From: Urechis unicinctus
Taxonomy: Eukaryota; Annelida; Polychaeta; Xenopneusta; Urechidae
DNA: 64,000 nucleotides
NCBI GenBank assembly: GCA_034190875.2
Contig: CM067356.1
Location: forward strand, 50,065,263-50,129,262
Direction of reading: 5' to 3'
In this document: positions 14,732 through 28,077 of the stretch, in pieces
How the letters are laid out: every line of letters begins with the position of its first letter
How positions within the stretch are numbered: position 1 is the stretch's first letter
Notes under the pieces: generated by a model
The model's database searches: none
Told to the model about the DNA's origin: nothing
Seen by the model: only the letters and a program-made list of their open reading frames with translations
Translations under genes and position numbers: made by a program

Positions 14732-15288
14732 GGCTGTATTAATTAAATTAAATGATATCACAACTTTTAAATACGATGATGTGATTCGTTTTCACACGCA
14801 TCAATTATACTAATGAAATATATGGTTTAACATTCGTGTCAACTTGTTCCTGTACTGATTCTTACCCGTTTGTTTCCCGACAACCTTTGTAGGTAACACA
14901 CATCACCCTCGTGTTGGCGTGAAGTTGAGCCCTGTACTCACCTCACTTTACTTTAAAAAAATTCTTACTGTACCTTCATTATTTCCCATTAAATCTTTAT
15001 CGCAGTGTCACCATTCTGGACATATGACAATGACTTAGATGTACCCTGTCACCTATAGGGATAGGCAGCAAACTGTAACTAGATCGATAGTTTGTGACAA
15101 ACACTACATCGCGGGTACTGCAAAGCGTTTATGAATATCAAGAAGGAAATTGTTACTTGTCTTTCCGAAAAAATTGCAGATTGTGTAACTGGCATCAATG
15201 TGTAACGTTTTGTAACATAAGGCTCTCTCAAATTATACTTATTCGTAGTGAAAACCCATTTACATATGCACTTTTATATAAATATATG

Positions 15289-15349
<61 letters not shown>

Positions 15350-15614
15350 AATTATATATACATTTATGTATATATATATTTATATATATCTAAAATTTAT
15401 ATATAACCCTAAATATTTATTTATATATATATATAAATATATTTATACATATATATATACGCATATATATATATATTTATATTATATACATATATGTATT
15501 TATATATATTTATAGATATATGCATATATATATGTATATATATATGTATATACATATATATATACATATATACGAGTATATATATATTTAAATATATATA
15601 TATACATATATATT

Positions 15615-15701
<87 letters not shown>

Positions 15702-16276
15702 ATATATATATATATATATTTTATATATAGCAAATAGTCGACACGTCTTATGATATATTCGATGTAAGTCCAATTTTAGTTTTGAGAGTGTAGTAGGTAT
15801 TTATGAAAAAATATTGATTAAGTAGTATTGGCTTAGATCGGTTGCTTAAGATAGTGTATATCATGACTGGGAGTGCAAAAAACAGAGGGTTCAAATATCC
15901 TAAATATCACGAGGTTTTGTTGATTCATTGTTTTTGGCGTTGCTTATTGATGTAAGATGTTTGCTACAATCAACCTTCAACACTTCAATGGTCAGCATTA
16001 AAAAAAAGAGATTTGAATAAGATTGTCCACATTCACAGTAAGCTTTTAATCACATGCACGATGACCACGTATTACTCAACATGAATATCAAGGAAGTTTT
16101 CCCATAATAGTTCAAAAAGAAATTCACCTTCAGGCTTGCTGAATACATTCCCATAGGTGATGGTCCCTAGCGTAGAATACGCAGCCACTGTCAAAATATT
16201 ATGTATAATACAATAACGCTCAGTTTCCGGCGACATTCAAGAGCTAATGACATTAGTTCCATTCCTATAAAGCAAA
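14732..16276. other. 1.5-kb block present only in unit 1
   Basis: Unit 2 joins the sequence equivalent to 14731 directly to that equivalent to 16277, around 45199. The block holds about 550 bp of ordinary sequence, an AT-rich region at 15290-15727, and about 550 bp more. No open frame or terminal repeat identifies it as a transposon. It could be an insertion in unit 1 or a deletion in unit 2. Confidence 0.75.
15290..15727. repeat. (AT)n-rich microsatellite region
   Basis: About 440 bp of AT dinucleotide and TATTTATA-type variants, with a nearly pure run at 15620-15720. It exists only in unit 1 because the whole surrounding block is missing in unit 2. Confidence 0.96.
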
Positions 16277-16497
16277 CACGGTACACAAATATTGTACACT
16301 TTTAGAGACAGTATTTGTGGCAACTGCAATTTAGCGCGGCATATGCTGCTTTCATAATCAGTTCGAGCCTCCGTCGGTCATAGATGTTAACGCGGCGTGT
16401 TGGTAAAAAAACGTTGCAAAAAGGCGCCTCTAGCTATCTAAGTCTCACATAAGAATTTCAGGCATAGATGATTCAGCTTTTTCCACTTGTCCCTTTC

Positions 16498-16735
16498 ATT
16501 GATTTATGCTACACAATCGATGAACTCAGCTTCTGTCTTATAATGAAGTACCTTCTAATTATGCGATACTTTCCGACTGCATGGACAGTTTATGACTCGC
16601 AGCTGTCTTATTAGCAAGCAATCTGAATAGCACGCACATATGATGTAATCATAAGCTGTGATGGATACACGGGAGGAAGCAGTTTGTGGCCTGGTTGCTG
16701 GATTTAATGGCCGAAAAATGGCGTTTGCATTTGTA
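16498..16735 (+). repeat. Dispersed repeat, copy 1
   Basis: This aligns in the same orientation to 56988-57225, a non-equivalent place in the other unit. Shared strings include gatttatgc, atgaact, gtttatgac or ctttatgac, caatctgaatagca, ggaagcagttt and taatggccga. Identity is roughly 65-70% by eye. In unit 2 the equivalent copy is cut: 16530-16787 is missing at 45469, at a short ctgtc/ttgtc repeat. The family is not recognised. Confidence 0.6.
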
Positions 16736-16787
16736 GAATACGGAGAGGTATTCCGTTGTAGGAAATCGGCCAGGTGGGGCGGTACTG

Positions 16788-19700
16788 TCGTGCTGTGCCG
16801 TAACATTCACTGAGCGAAAAAGGTGAATTGAAAATTTGCACACCTTTACAAATAAACAGCCCCTGAATTATGAAACAAAATTTCTGACGTGGGAGATGTA
16901 TCTGAGGAATTTGCAAAATAAAGATTCGGCTAACATTTGACATTACATCGGAACATTCGCATTTACGTCGTTTGTCTGGTTCTATCGCTTATTGTCGATG
17001 GCATGTACATAGTTAACCCCACCCTGTTAGTGGTAGGCAGTGTTAGATACCAGAAGCTGCAATAAAAAGCAGAGTTAGACCGATTCATATTGTTAAATTA
17101 TAAAGATATTTCATCCATTGCCTAAAAGTTTCCTGTTTTAAAGGCGCTGACATAGTCAACGATAAGTATCGTTAATTTGGAGTTCACGGTGCCACGAAAG
17201 GACTGCAATCGAGTTAGTGAGAAGCTCGGCAAAACCGGACACAAAACAAAACTGCCTATCATGTGACGGGAGGCAAGTTCCATTGATAAATGTTAGTTTT
17301 CCGGAAGACATGTCCAGCAATCTAGCAACTGGAGAGATGGCCTTTGTATCATGTCAAGACAAATTCATGCAGGCTGAAAGCATGGCGAATGCTACTTATC
17401 ACTGGGCATTTCTTTTCTCGCTTGGCATTCATTGCAAAAACTGTCATCATCACATTGGATTCTAGCACGCTAGAGCCAAGTAGTTGATATCCCATGTGAA
17501 TTCCAAACCGCTCACATTGTATCAATATGAAAATGAAGTTTTTTTCCCACAATAACCCATCCCTTCAACCACCTTAACTGAATTGCTTTCAATGATTACT
17601 ATTTGTAAATGTGTAACCCTGTTGATAATGACAAATATGACATTTTGCTATAAAATAGTCAATTAATCATTGCCAAGTTATTCAGTGTCGAACCTTCAAC
17701 GACATGCGTCTTGCATTGCAGCAATATTGTCCACCATGATTCTATAAATCTCCATTACAAGACTTACGATTTACCGCAGACGTATTTTTAAACGTGATAT
17801 TTAAAGCCATGACCCATTGTTTACAACCAGTAGCAAGCAAGATAAATTAGCGAGTGCAATAGGCTAAATAGGTGAATGGGTCCAAGTAGCAAATGATATT
17901 GATGGCCGCCTGCTTAGACCTACGTAGATTTATGTGGTGATGATTAGAACAACACAACAAAAGATACCTGCACTTCCGCTGGTTACTGCAAAAGGCATTG
18001 AATCCACGGTCTAAACTGCTTGATTCGATATTGTTCTCCTACGTTCTAGGAGAAAAACCTTGGTCCGTACCTGAATCGTAGCTATGATTTGAAAGTGGAT
18101 GGTCAGCTCATCAGTTCCTTATACTCGACTACAGCCAACCCCAACCACATCAATCTTCGCGAGGTACTGAAGACTGTGATATATTCACTTCATAGAGATC
18201 TTTCACCCCAGGTCCACAAACAAACTACCATTGCCATATCGAAACGTATATTTACACTGCTACAGCAACAGCAAATAATTTCCCTGTCGGTGCTACTTCG
18301 ACGAAGTACCATTATGTATTGAGAACTCGATGTAGTGAATACCATAGCGGGAAGTAATATATGGACAATATGAGGCAATCCACAAACACACGAACATGCG
18401 TAGCTTGTAATGAAGGAATATCTACAGAGATGGGTATGTCGAATGTAACCACCTTGGATGCTCAGCTAGGTACTCTATTACAATAGTAAGCCAGGGAGAG
18501 CTAATGCACATGGTTATTTGGTGTAATAATCGCTCTGAAAGCAAACCAGCCAAATCATCTAAAATATGCGTTTCATAGATGTATATGATCGTGATGAAGT
18601 TGTTAATGTCAAAAGCTGAAAATATCGATTGCCTTTCAGCAGGTCTTAGATTTGATATGATATGAAAACCACTTATATCACCATTGATCTACACATAAGC
18701 CTACACCTACACCTACTATATTATCATTAACGTATAAGAGAATTAATTGTTGTCAGTATAAATGGTCATACGCCAAATTACTAGCCACAAATCGCATAGA
18801 AATGACTTGGAGTTACGTTCCAGCGGATGCACACCAAATATCATTTAAAAAATATTACATAATATGGTTCAATCATAAGCACACAGTAGTCAGACTGCTA
18901 CCTACCGTAGGTAATATGTCACCAAAGCCATTGAGTAGACGAGGTCAACTCCGTTTGGTTGATGCGTTCTATAAAATGGTATCGGCTTACCTTATTATTT
19001 AGACCACGACATGTGACCAATCAACACAACATCAGCATCTATTTGGTTGGTCCATGAATATGATTCGTCCACTGTGTCCGCCTGTATATCGTTAGAGACG
19101 ATCAATAGACGGCAACCTGGTTGACGTGGGGTGTAGCTCGTGTCGGTAGAAGATGGAATTCTTGTGGTTGAGTGGAGCGGACCTAGTTAGACCAATATCT
19201 GCTATACTAAATTGGACCGGTGATCACCTATACGAGGGGTTGAAATGATCTGGTCGGCAGGTGGTGACTCCTCAATCGTGCAACTTGTCCTTTTTGGCAT
19301 CGTTTTCTCTAATGACATTCCACTTTTTATCTATCCTATAGAAGGCGACTGTTTGATGGCAACCTAAGACGATGGCAGGTTCGCGCGTGTCAGATGCTGG
19401 CGCCACGTGGATAAATTGTCAAAATTAACTTGTCGCATATTGCAGACGGATGTAATTACTAACTTGCCATATAACTAGAGCCTCTTTTTTGAGTCTAACA
19501 CTCTTGATGATACGAACATCAGATTGCTAACAGGAACAGTGACAGTGGCGCTAACATGTTTATCACTTTTTAAAAAATAAATATCAAGCTTTTCCGCTGC
19601 TATCATTGCCTCGAGAGGTTTAACTACATACCCGTAAGACATCGGACAGATTATAGCAATTAAAAGTTAATAAACCAATATGGCTATTAAATAAAAGTAT

Positions 19701-19878
19701 TTAAGCGAAAAAACCACGGCTCATTTCACAGAACACAGTACTAGCACGGTTAATAACAGTGGGTTAGCACAGTTAACCTCAACGACCCACTTTTCAACGC
19801 AACTGTTATTCGAGCCCCAAAAAGCCCCTTTAATCTACTGCTTTATAACCTAGCCTGAATTTGTCTTGACATTTACAG
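16788..19878. other. Non-coding unit sequence
   Basis: This aligns to about 45470-48666 with about 2-4% mismatch. Unit 2 lacks most of 17459-17541 and has an extra 186-bp block at about 46329-46514. Short open frames at 17217-17465 and 18089-18322 persist in part in both copies without recognisable similarity. No gene supported. Confidence 0.5.
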
Positions 19879-20126
19879 CTTCAAAACATCACAGACAAGC
19901 TCATGGAGCTTCAAGTACCTGTAAAGGCGCTTTGTTATTTGCTTGCCTGTCTATGGCTTACTTCTGGTGGCAGCAAATATCTTCAATACTTGCCTCGCCT
20001 AAAATATTATTATGAAACATACCGGTTGCCTCAATTCAACCAATACGCGGTAACGCTCTTCAAGTTCAATCACGAGCACATTAATACGTCAAAAGGTCAG
20101 TTGATAACAAATGAATATGTCACAAG
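19879..20126 (+). CDS. Possible exon encoding a short secreted peptide (speculative)
   Basis: The stretch is bounded by a plausible acceptor (ttgacatttacag, ending 19878) and a good donor (ACAAG then GTAACC, GT at 20127-20128). A start codon at 19903 opens a frame whose first 25 residues look like a signal peptide: a basic residue, then a Leu/Ala/Cys-rich core (ALCYLLACLWL), then small residues (TSGG). A Tyr-rich tail follows, and the frame is still open at the donor. Against this, unit 2 has TGA at codon 11, and no homologue or second exon is known. It could be chance. Confidence 0.15.
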
Positions 20127-21366
20127 GTAACCCTGACCAGGGTCATGTCCGACATGCTAATGTTCGTTTGGTCATGGCAATTTCCTGGGTGATATAACCA
20201 ATCCATATTAGAAAATATCTGTTGGAGTGACACTTCTCAGAACTCCAAACATACCATGTCATCAATGGAATATCGATAGCTGTAATACGTAACGTGCCAA
20301 TATTAATATTTCTCATGACAAATTTTCTGCTCAAGAGCATGACTATTCCAACAGTAAACGCGTTTAATGATATGATCAATCATGGCGAGGTTACCAAGTA
20401 TGCGCAATATGTCATTGATATCGTCGTCGACTTTAGAATTGCACACCTATTCCTATCCAACCGAAGTCATTGGTTTTATGCATGATAAAAAAGAACATCG
20501 ACAGCCACAATTACTCTATCACCCTATGTAACTGGGTTTCCGTTCAATATGAACCTGAAGCCGTATCTTAAATATATCGATCAGAATCTTTACACCTTTG
20601 TTCTACTAAATTTGTTTTTATCAACAAATTTAGCTGTATGGATGACAACGCAAATGGACAAATAGATTGTTAGCGATAACACAAACATCATCAGCCGCCT
20701 TATCATGCTAATATTTTCGAGTGGATAGACACAGTGTTCAATATCTTATACGAAGCGATTACGATCCTGATGGTAATGATGTAGTCATTGAGTTTAGCTG
20801 GTAGTTTGTGTCCGTGCGCAAACAAACATAAGCATCTCAATCCCATCTCTGCCTTGTTGTAGTCTTCATGGTCGACAATGCTGTGTTACAGTAGCATTGG
20901 TGGGGTGTTAACTATGGTTACAGGTAATGAAATAAAACAATGACGCTTATATGATAGAAAAGTCTGCAGACTATGCAACAACGAGGTGCATATCTCTGAA
21001 ATGCAGCAATTGCGATAAAACCTTACAAGTATTTCACACTTGAAGCTTTAGTGGTGGACATATAACCTCCATTCATCATTGTCAAACTGTTGCTGAAAAG
21101 CATGTTGCTTGCGATATATTACCGTTCAGCTTGCGAGACATGTCATTGGGCAAGACATTGCCCTGTGATAGATTACAATTTTGACACTCCTTCGTCATTA
21201 TCAGATAGATTGCAGTATCCATGCAACGTATTCGATTATAACATAAAATGCTATGAAAGCAAAATCTTTACGCATCGTTCCCATTAACTGCAGTGATAAA
21301 TGAATATTTGTGCCGTTGTGAATAAGATAGAGAGTACAGAATATCCAGACTAGCCACATGCACCCA
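20127..21366. other. Non-coding unit sequence with small palindromes
   Basis: This aligns to about 48915-50130. Bases 20130-20340 have only two mismatches. Two adjacent short inverted repeats lie at 20130-20143 (ACCCTG-AC-CAGGGT) and 20144-20156 (CATGTC-C-GACATG). A perfect 11-bp stem with a 6-base loop is at 20606-20633, and the same hairpin is at 49394-49421. The open frame at 20294-20485 is kept in unit 2 with five altering and three silent changes, so there is no sign of constraint. Confidence 0.55.
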
Positions 21367-21445
21367 AGTCAATTCATTCAGCGAGCACGTTCTAAAGTCA
21401 GACGAAACCGAACACTGCCAAACGCGCTCGATGAATGAATTGACC
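21367..21445. other. Long hairpin, unit 1 version
   Basis: Arms 21367-21391 and 21421-21445 pair over 25 positions with three mismatches around a 29-base loop. A further CCCAAG/CTTGGG pairing outside extends the stem past a one-base bulge. Size and shape resemble a miRNA precursor or a tiny foldback transposon. I do not recognise the sequence. Confidence 0.6.
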
Positions 21446-24400
21446 TTGGGGACAAGCGATTTATTTGGGAAATGGACACAATCACCAACGCCGGGTGTAC
21501 AATTAGTGTTCTTTTATAATCATTCATAATCAATCGTTCCATAGCCTTAACCAGCAGCTTCGCGATTTTCATGGCCGATTAAACGCCAAACTTTAAACTT
21601 CACAAGTTCTGATGATGTATCGCCTCTGCAATCAATGGAGGAGAAAAGTTTCTTCATTCTACCGACAGAGGGACCGATAACATAACCAACAGGCAAGCGT
21701 TTTACATGTCTTAGTACCTTACAGTATCGTAGGTTATCAGCTTAGTCCATGTTAATGTTGTATTAGAGGTAGGGTGTGTTTTTTACATCTGAGGAAATGA
21801 GCAAAAACCCTTTGCAATATTACATAGCATTTCTATTTTCAGTAATAGGATCCAATTGCATTTCTGTCAACTTAAATGTACCTAAGTTTTTTCATCTATT
21901 ATTCACGCCCTGATATTACCTATAAATGACTTTGAGCGCAGCGCTTTTTGCAAGCCATATGAATGCCGTCATTGAACATTATCGCAGGTTCGTTCAAAGA
22001 TGTAATCCTGTTTATCACCCAATTAATTGGCTGAAACGTGGCGGTGGGGGCAGTGGAAAACATAAAATACACTTCGCAACATGTATAACATACTATATAC
22101 AGTTACGGAGTCACGGACAGAAGATCTACACTACATGTTGGGATTCACAGGATTCAACTCTCCCGAGCTTCTGGGATCTGACCCTTTTAATAGGGGTTAC
22201 GGATGATGAGTTATAATTAAGCAGTAATATTAACTGTTGGACCAGCTAGCTAGAACGGACCTTCTATTGTAGACTGGCTTAAAACACAATGTTAGGGGAG
22301 AAGGATCAATAGTGCGTGGTTTGTTGCCATGGTTAACAACAATTCACGGTGTGCTCTTAGCCTTGCGACGTCATAATAGCGCGAGGACAGTTTTTATTTA
22401 TGAACGGTACTTAAATTTACGCAATGACGCTCGACGATTTGGTCTTAGCATGAGGGCACAAATCATTCATGAGGGGAGCAACGAAATATCGGCTATTTGT
22501 TGCTTTGCATAACTTCATAGTCTGTTTATTTCGTATTAAGGATTATTTGAAGGGAGGCCCATTGATTTCTTGTAGTGAACAGCCTAATCCAGTCGCCATT
22601 CCAAAGTCAACAGCAATACCCATTGTATGCATAACAACATAAGAAATCATTTGGTCTTGAATCATAGCAATCAGATCATACACACGGTTTGTACGAGCCA
22701 AACGACCAATGTGAATCAATGCAAAACCCTTTACGTGCTTCATGCGCAGAAAAAGACAAGTGTACAGTCGCAAGTTGTAAATGAATGAATTTAATCGAAG
22801 ATTAATGAGCAACTTGTGCAGAGGATAAACGTAGAATGCTAACAAAGTAGTCTATATAAGTCATTGGGTTTTATGATGAGTCGTCGATCTTGAAATATGC
22901 AGTTTATTTCATGGCCATCTGGTATTTTGTTGTACGAGTTGCAACAATGCTGTGCTTACAAGGACCTATATTTCTGCCTTTTCAAAAATCTATCGTAGAG
23001 AAAAAAACAGCCAAATCGTCGTCTGAATTATATCTTTGATTATATCTTTGAACGAATCGGTCGATGTCAACATGTTTTAATTACTTGTTTGACATTAAGA
23101 TCTGATAAGCATCCTACTCTGATTAGAATGAACTATCGTCACTTATTTCAGAGTTAGAAATACGTTTTTTGCAATACAATTATTCAAGATTTCATCCTTC
23201 TGTGTAGAGTGCAAGAGTGATAACAAAAGAAAACATTTAGAAAACACGTTAGAAACCCCAAGCAAGTTAATCATGCTCGCACATATATGTCACAAATTAC
23301 GACACATGTAGCAGCAGCTCGGGATTACCTAGCTGTAAAACTTAATCCAATATTTCTGAGGTTGAGATGGCAGGATGGCAGTGAATTTAGGTAATCTGTA
23401 TATTTTGCATTTATCTAGATTAGGATGGCACAGTGTGAGTTTATCATTGATTGATAGAAAACAACTATCAGAACTAACAGTCAATGCAAAGAGCTTAAAC
23501 AGTTAATTTGGTAAATCGTAAAACATCTGTTAATGTCAAGCTAAACACATTTGTGGATAAAACAATGTTTCCCGGATGCCAATCAATGCCACATAACATG
23601 ATGACTATTCTATACTAGACAATCTTTTTGGGGGGCAGTGTTTAATGTGGGGTCGTTGATATCGCACTCAGTTCCTATTTGCTTAATAGATGTGAAAAGA
23701 TGCCAGAGTTAGGGACGTCGCCCGCTCCTAACATAACGTGACCAGTTGCCGGATTGACATGGTAAAATAGTGAGCGCATAAATATGTTACGCTGTTTAGA
23801 CTCTAAAGCAGTCAAAGCAGCACACAGAGCTGCTCGAGCAGCGTTGGGGGAATGATGCACTACTCAATTTAGTGACATTTTTCAAGCATTACACAAGAGA
23901 GGAATCACTATGGCGACCGTCATCGCATGAGACATACATGATTGCTGGCACTATATTCCGTCATTTATCGTTGATATTGTATTTCATTTGGCAATGAACA
24001 CAATATTCATAATTGAGTATATAGTGAGAAGTTCACAATGATTCAAATAATGCGTTTGCTGGAATCGCATTACCAGCAGCAAAACAATTTATTGAAGCGA
24101 ACGTTCATTTTGAGACATATATTTGTATATTTGTGGCTGCAATGCATTAGTCAGTTGCTAAATCGACAAATCGATAAACCCAATCTGGCTGCGATTAATT
24201 GAAATCTACGCCTAGAAAATATCCGGAATAGATTTAGAATAATAAGAGTTAAACTTGGAATTAATTACACTGTAGTTCTTAAGATAAGGATTCAACAGAA
24301 ATAACTAATCGTATGGTTGATCTTGTGATCAAATGTTCAGTGGCATGAGCTATTTGATTATAAAAACTAGCAATGCCACTTAAACATATATTTGGGATGC

Positions 24401-25067
24401 TCGGAACGCACATATCGTTCATTATTAGAATGTATTTACCGGATACTGGTTATATATGAGCATCGTAACCGAGATATCTCAATGAATAATTTGCAACAGC
24501 ATTCCAAGACAGTCATATTTATGCTTACAGGAAATATTTGGAGACGGACATATCACATTTCCCTGCAATCGTATTTCGATCATGCAAAACATTCTAAGTA
24601 CGTTTAAGAGCACATAATCATAACAAGACGTTAGAAGACTCTTTGAAAAGCAATTGGCAAGATGAATTCCATCGCCGCTACTAATACGTATGCGATCTCT
24701 TCCTGTCACGAGGATGATAAAATACCATACACGACAGCAGGTCATTGTCTCTTCTTTATTCTGATCAGTCGCCGTTGCATTTATGAGAATGTTTGGTTTG
24801 CAGGCGGGGGATGGGGAGAAGATATTGGAGGTATGAATAAGTTGATGGTTCTAGTGCTGTATGCTTGTGTCCAACCTCGTAATCTAGCAGCTTAAATAAT
24901 ATTTAATAAGCGTCATTTGATGTTAATGTTAGGTAGAGTCACAAAAGTGCTTTTCAACTCATACACGGAGCGACCTCGCTGTATACTAAGAGTCGACTGC
25001 GATTGAGTTACTTGTGAATAAGTAATGCACTAAGGTTCGTAGCTGCTTGGTGCGCGCACGACTGCAC
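21446..25067. other. Non-coding unit sequence
   Basis: This aligns to about 50210-54108. Two segments have been exchanged for unrelated sequence: 21857-22198 in unit 1 against 50633-51129 in unit 2. Elsewhere mismatch ranges from about 1.5% (23280-23500) to about 5%. Open frames at 22312-22512 (plus) and 23675-23860 (minus) persist in both units but are not recognised. Confidence 0.5.
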
Positions 25068-25204
25068 AGTGGTATTGAAAATGGCGGTTCTGGCGCATCA
25101 CCCCTGGTGTATACTTCACGTTAAATCATTATTTATAGGATTTCGAGTTTTGCTCCCGTCTCACTTTAGAAAGCTTCACTCGAGAGAAAGGCGGGTCGGG
25201 TCTG

Positions 25205-25289
25205 ACTTCGTCAACTCAAGCTTCTTCACTCTTTTTGCCTTTCCAATCTCACCTCTCTCAGCCATCAGGATCTTCAGACCGTGTGCCTT
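25205..25289 (-). pseudogene. Polymerase-B-like C-terminal fragment, internally deleted
   Basis: The minus strand encodes a short stretch matching the first 20 or so residues of the fragment at 54302-54571 (MAERGEIGK followed by basic residues). Relative to unit 2, about 230 bp (54252-54482) are deleted, joining at a short gtca-type repeat. What remains cannot encode a product. Confidence 0.45.
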
Positions 25290-25484
25290 GTGGAGTTATT
25301 GTGCTGGTTGATGACTCAGTAAAGGGGTAGAAGTCAAACCTTTATTAAAATATTGAGAAAAATACTATTCAATTTCCATGACTGTTCACACGTTGGATAT
25401 CTGCGCATGATTTCATAATATTGTGAAGAAAGCCTCAAAATTGCAAAGATATACTTCGGGGAAAAAAGCCTGTCTAAAAAAACG

Positions 25485-26220
25485 TCTAGCCAATCTGAGA
25501 TGCCGTAAAACAGCGATAACTCTCTTGACCAATGAGAAACGCTGTATTATCAATGGTCGCGTAGCTCAAGATGGCGGACTCTAAGGGTGAAGTTTTATTG
25601 AGCGACGAATAATGTTGTCAGAAAAGTTGCTATATGTGCATTTCCCCCGCAAACAAATCCACTGTAGTGCAATGCAATAGTAAAACATAGCCTCGGTTCC
25701 TCGCATTTGTACTGCAATGGCAACATTTAGGGGGCAGTTAGGCCAAAATTGCCCAAGTGTTTGTGCCCGCACACGCAGCAGAAATAGAAAGATTCGGTGG
25801 CGACATTGCAGCGTAGAAATGAGATATATAGGACAATTATTCCTGAGGGATTTACTCATCTATGTGAACTCCAATGTTAGTAACCACGCCTCATTCTTCA
25901 ACGTAGCAGCAGTCGTCTGACCATGATAATGTTATGCTGGTAATCATTTGCACGTTATATGCTTGTAATGCGATGCATCAGGTAATGATTGAAACCACTC
26001 ACCCCACTCGGCCTTCCAGCCAAGCTACTTGGTACGTTATTGTACTGCTAATGATAATAACGTAAGGGTTTTTTTAGCGCAAATTTACAACCATATTGTT
26101 TTAATGCGTCAATGTAGCGTGCCAAATTGACGACAAAACCACCCTTCATCATACGTACCCTCTCAGCGCCCCCCCCCTCCACCCCCACACACTCTCCTCA
26201 TGCATACCCCATATCCTAAA
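25485..26220. other. 736-bp block present only in unit 1, promoter-like start
   Basis: Unit 2 reads directly across (54749-54751). Near its left edge the block holds two CCAAT boxes (25490-25494 and 25529-25533), then CAAGATGGCGGAC at 25567-25579. That string resembles the animal YY1 site that often overlaps start codons of housekeeping genes. The ATG at 25571 opens a frame of only 13 codons. The block ends in a C-rich stretch (26168-26190). It may be a captured gene 5' end, but this is a motif-level inference only. Confidence 0.35.
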
Positions 26221-28077
26221 GCCCGAGCGACTTCCAATCCCTCACAGACCGGGCTAAAACATGTTCAATGAGAAAGGGGATTGCTTGCTTAAGTCGTTGA
26301 GGGAATCACTTTTACATTTAAAATCAGTTCTATCCTGGCATCCGGGCTATTATGCCGCGTTGTTACTTGATAACCATGACCACTCTTATTCGCCAACAGA
26401 TAATTAAGGAGAATATAAAGCATGGCAAAGCATTGGTGATATGAGTTACAAGGTAAATTGCAATAAGGGCGTCTAATATGAGCACAATGCCTTATACCGC
26501 GTGAAACACCGACGAGTGGTGCCTTATAATATTTCAATACATTTCTCTGAGTGTATTATCAGATTAAACTGCTCCATAATAACACATTTGCTACGGCTGC
26601 TGTAGTACAGTAGATCACCACATGAAATTTGCCCTAAATGGGATAGCATGGTACAAAGTTTGTATGGTTTAGCAGCTATTGAACAAGCGAATACCATTAC
26701 CGCTGAGCTATAGCTTATGTCTCAATGACAGTCACTGTATTATAGAAGAGCTCGCGCGATTAGGAGGAGAGACTCATGTCATCCCCTTGTTGACATTTCA
26801 ATGCCAACCCTCGACAGTCCAATTTCACTTCGTTTGTAAGTAATTAACTACTACAGGAACCTAAAGAAGTAAATAATTTTCTGCAAGACATGTGATTCTC
26901 TGTATTACCAAGAATGACAGTCAAGAAACGATGCGTTCATCCACGGTGAAGCTGCCAGGTTTTGTGCATTCGATTGCCGACTGTTTATAGGAATCTTTAT
27001 TTTGTAAGGATACTTTAAATAGGGCGAAGTTCGAGCCATGTCTAATAATGGTATGTGTTGAGGCAGGCGCTTTCTTAGAATCATCTATCATAGATAGTGG
27101 TATTACAATTTTGGATACTATTATTACGTCACTACATTCCTATGAAGACGCTTCGTGTTGGCAACAATACATTTGAGCATTCCAGGAATTCTAGATAATA
27201 GCATGGAAAGAGCGCGTTGAAGGCGGATAATTCATGCTTTCTGTTCTCCCGCAAACAAAGTGAGTCTTTCATTTGTATAAAAATTGTCTGTTTCGATCAA
27301 ACATTTCGTTATTGCAGACTTGTAAAGACAGTTAATGTTACTTATGTTGTTCAATTTTGCAAACAGAGATGAGTTCCTTGAATTTTCAAATCCCATCTAC
27401 ATGCTGAAAAAGATACACGGACTATTTGAAATCATGACCTGCCTGCACATCACATGTAAACCATCCTGCTTTTGTAATCGTATAGCCAAATGTATACTTT
27501 GACGTTAATGCCATTCTCGCCTTAAATGACTCTGATGCTTTAAATGTCTTTTTCATGAACTGTACCATAATTGTTTGTCCATTACATAACCTGCAACAAA
27601 TCAATTTATGCTTTTAGATGTCACGAGCTTATGTAATTCCTAAATAATAATATTTCTGTTCCTCGTTTTGTATTCATCTTAGTAGCTTTTTATATACTGC
27701 TCATGGTAGTCATAAAATACCAAACCAGCCCAAAATTTAACAACAAATCAACAAATATGAACTAAATTTTATCCACATTATTACTGATGATTGTATCGTG
27801 ATATTAACACGCATTCAGACGCATGTAAATGATGCAGGACGAACTCTTCTGGCAGGTACCAACCACTGTGCTCATTTACACTAACATTGGTAGGTTTATC
27901 ATTTCCTCTTCCCTAAGCTAAATAGCACTTATCTTAAACACATATAGCGTCTTTTGTATTAGCGTCTGCAAGGAAAAATTCCTCATGCAGCAAATGAAAC
28001 ATCTGACGCCCGGTTCACAATTCCATGCTTACCAATAAAAGGCGGAGGGATCAAAATATTAAGATTGTTAAATGCGG
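26221..28077. other. Non-coding interior of the element
   Basis: This aligns to 54751-56530 with about 10% mismatch and several small indels, clearly more diverged than the first 20 kb of the unit. No open frame over 70 codons and nothing recognised. Confidence 0.5.

Noticed and set aside
15822..15905. tRNA-like string with an A box (TGGCTTAGATC) and a GGTTCAAAT B-box-like sequence
   Set aside because: The acceptor and T-stem do not pair, the A-B distance is longer than usual, and no second copy was seen. It is probably chance or a very old tRNA relic.
24662..24895. Open frame with a Gly-rich segment, partly kept in unit 2
   Set aside because: It is frame-shifted and of different length in unit 2 and has no recognisable similarity.
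25069..25311. 80-codon plus-strand open frame with ATGGCGG at its start
   Set aside because: It runs antisense through the terminal inverted repeat and the polymerase fragment. The ATGGCGG string is part of the transposon end, not a gene start.
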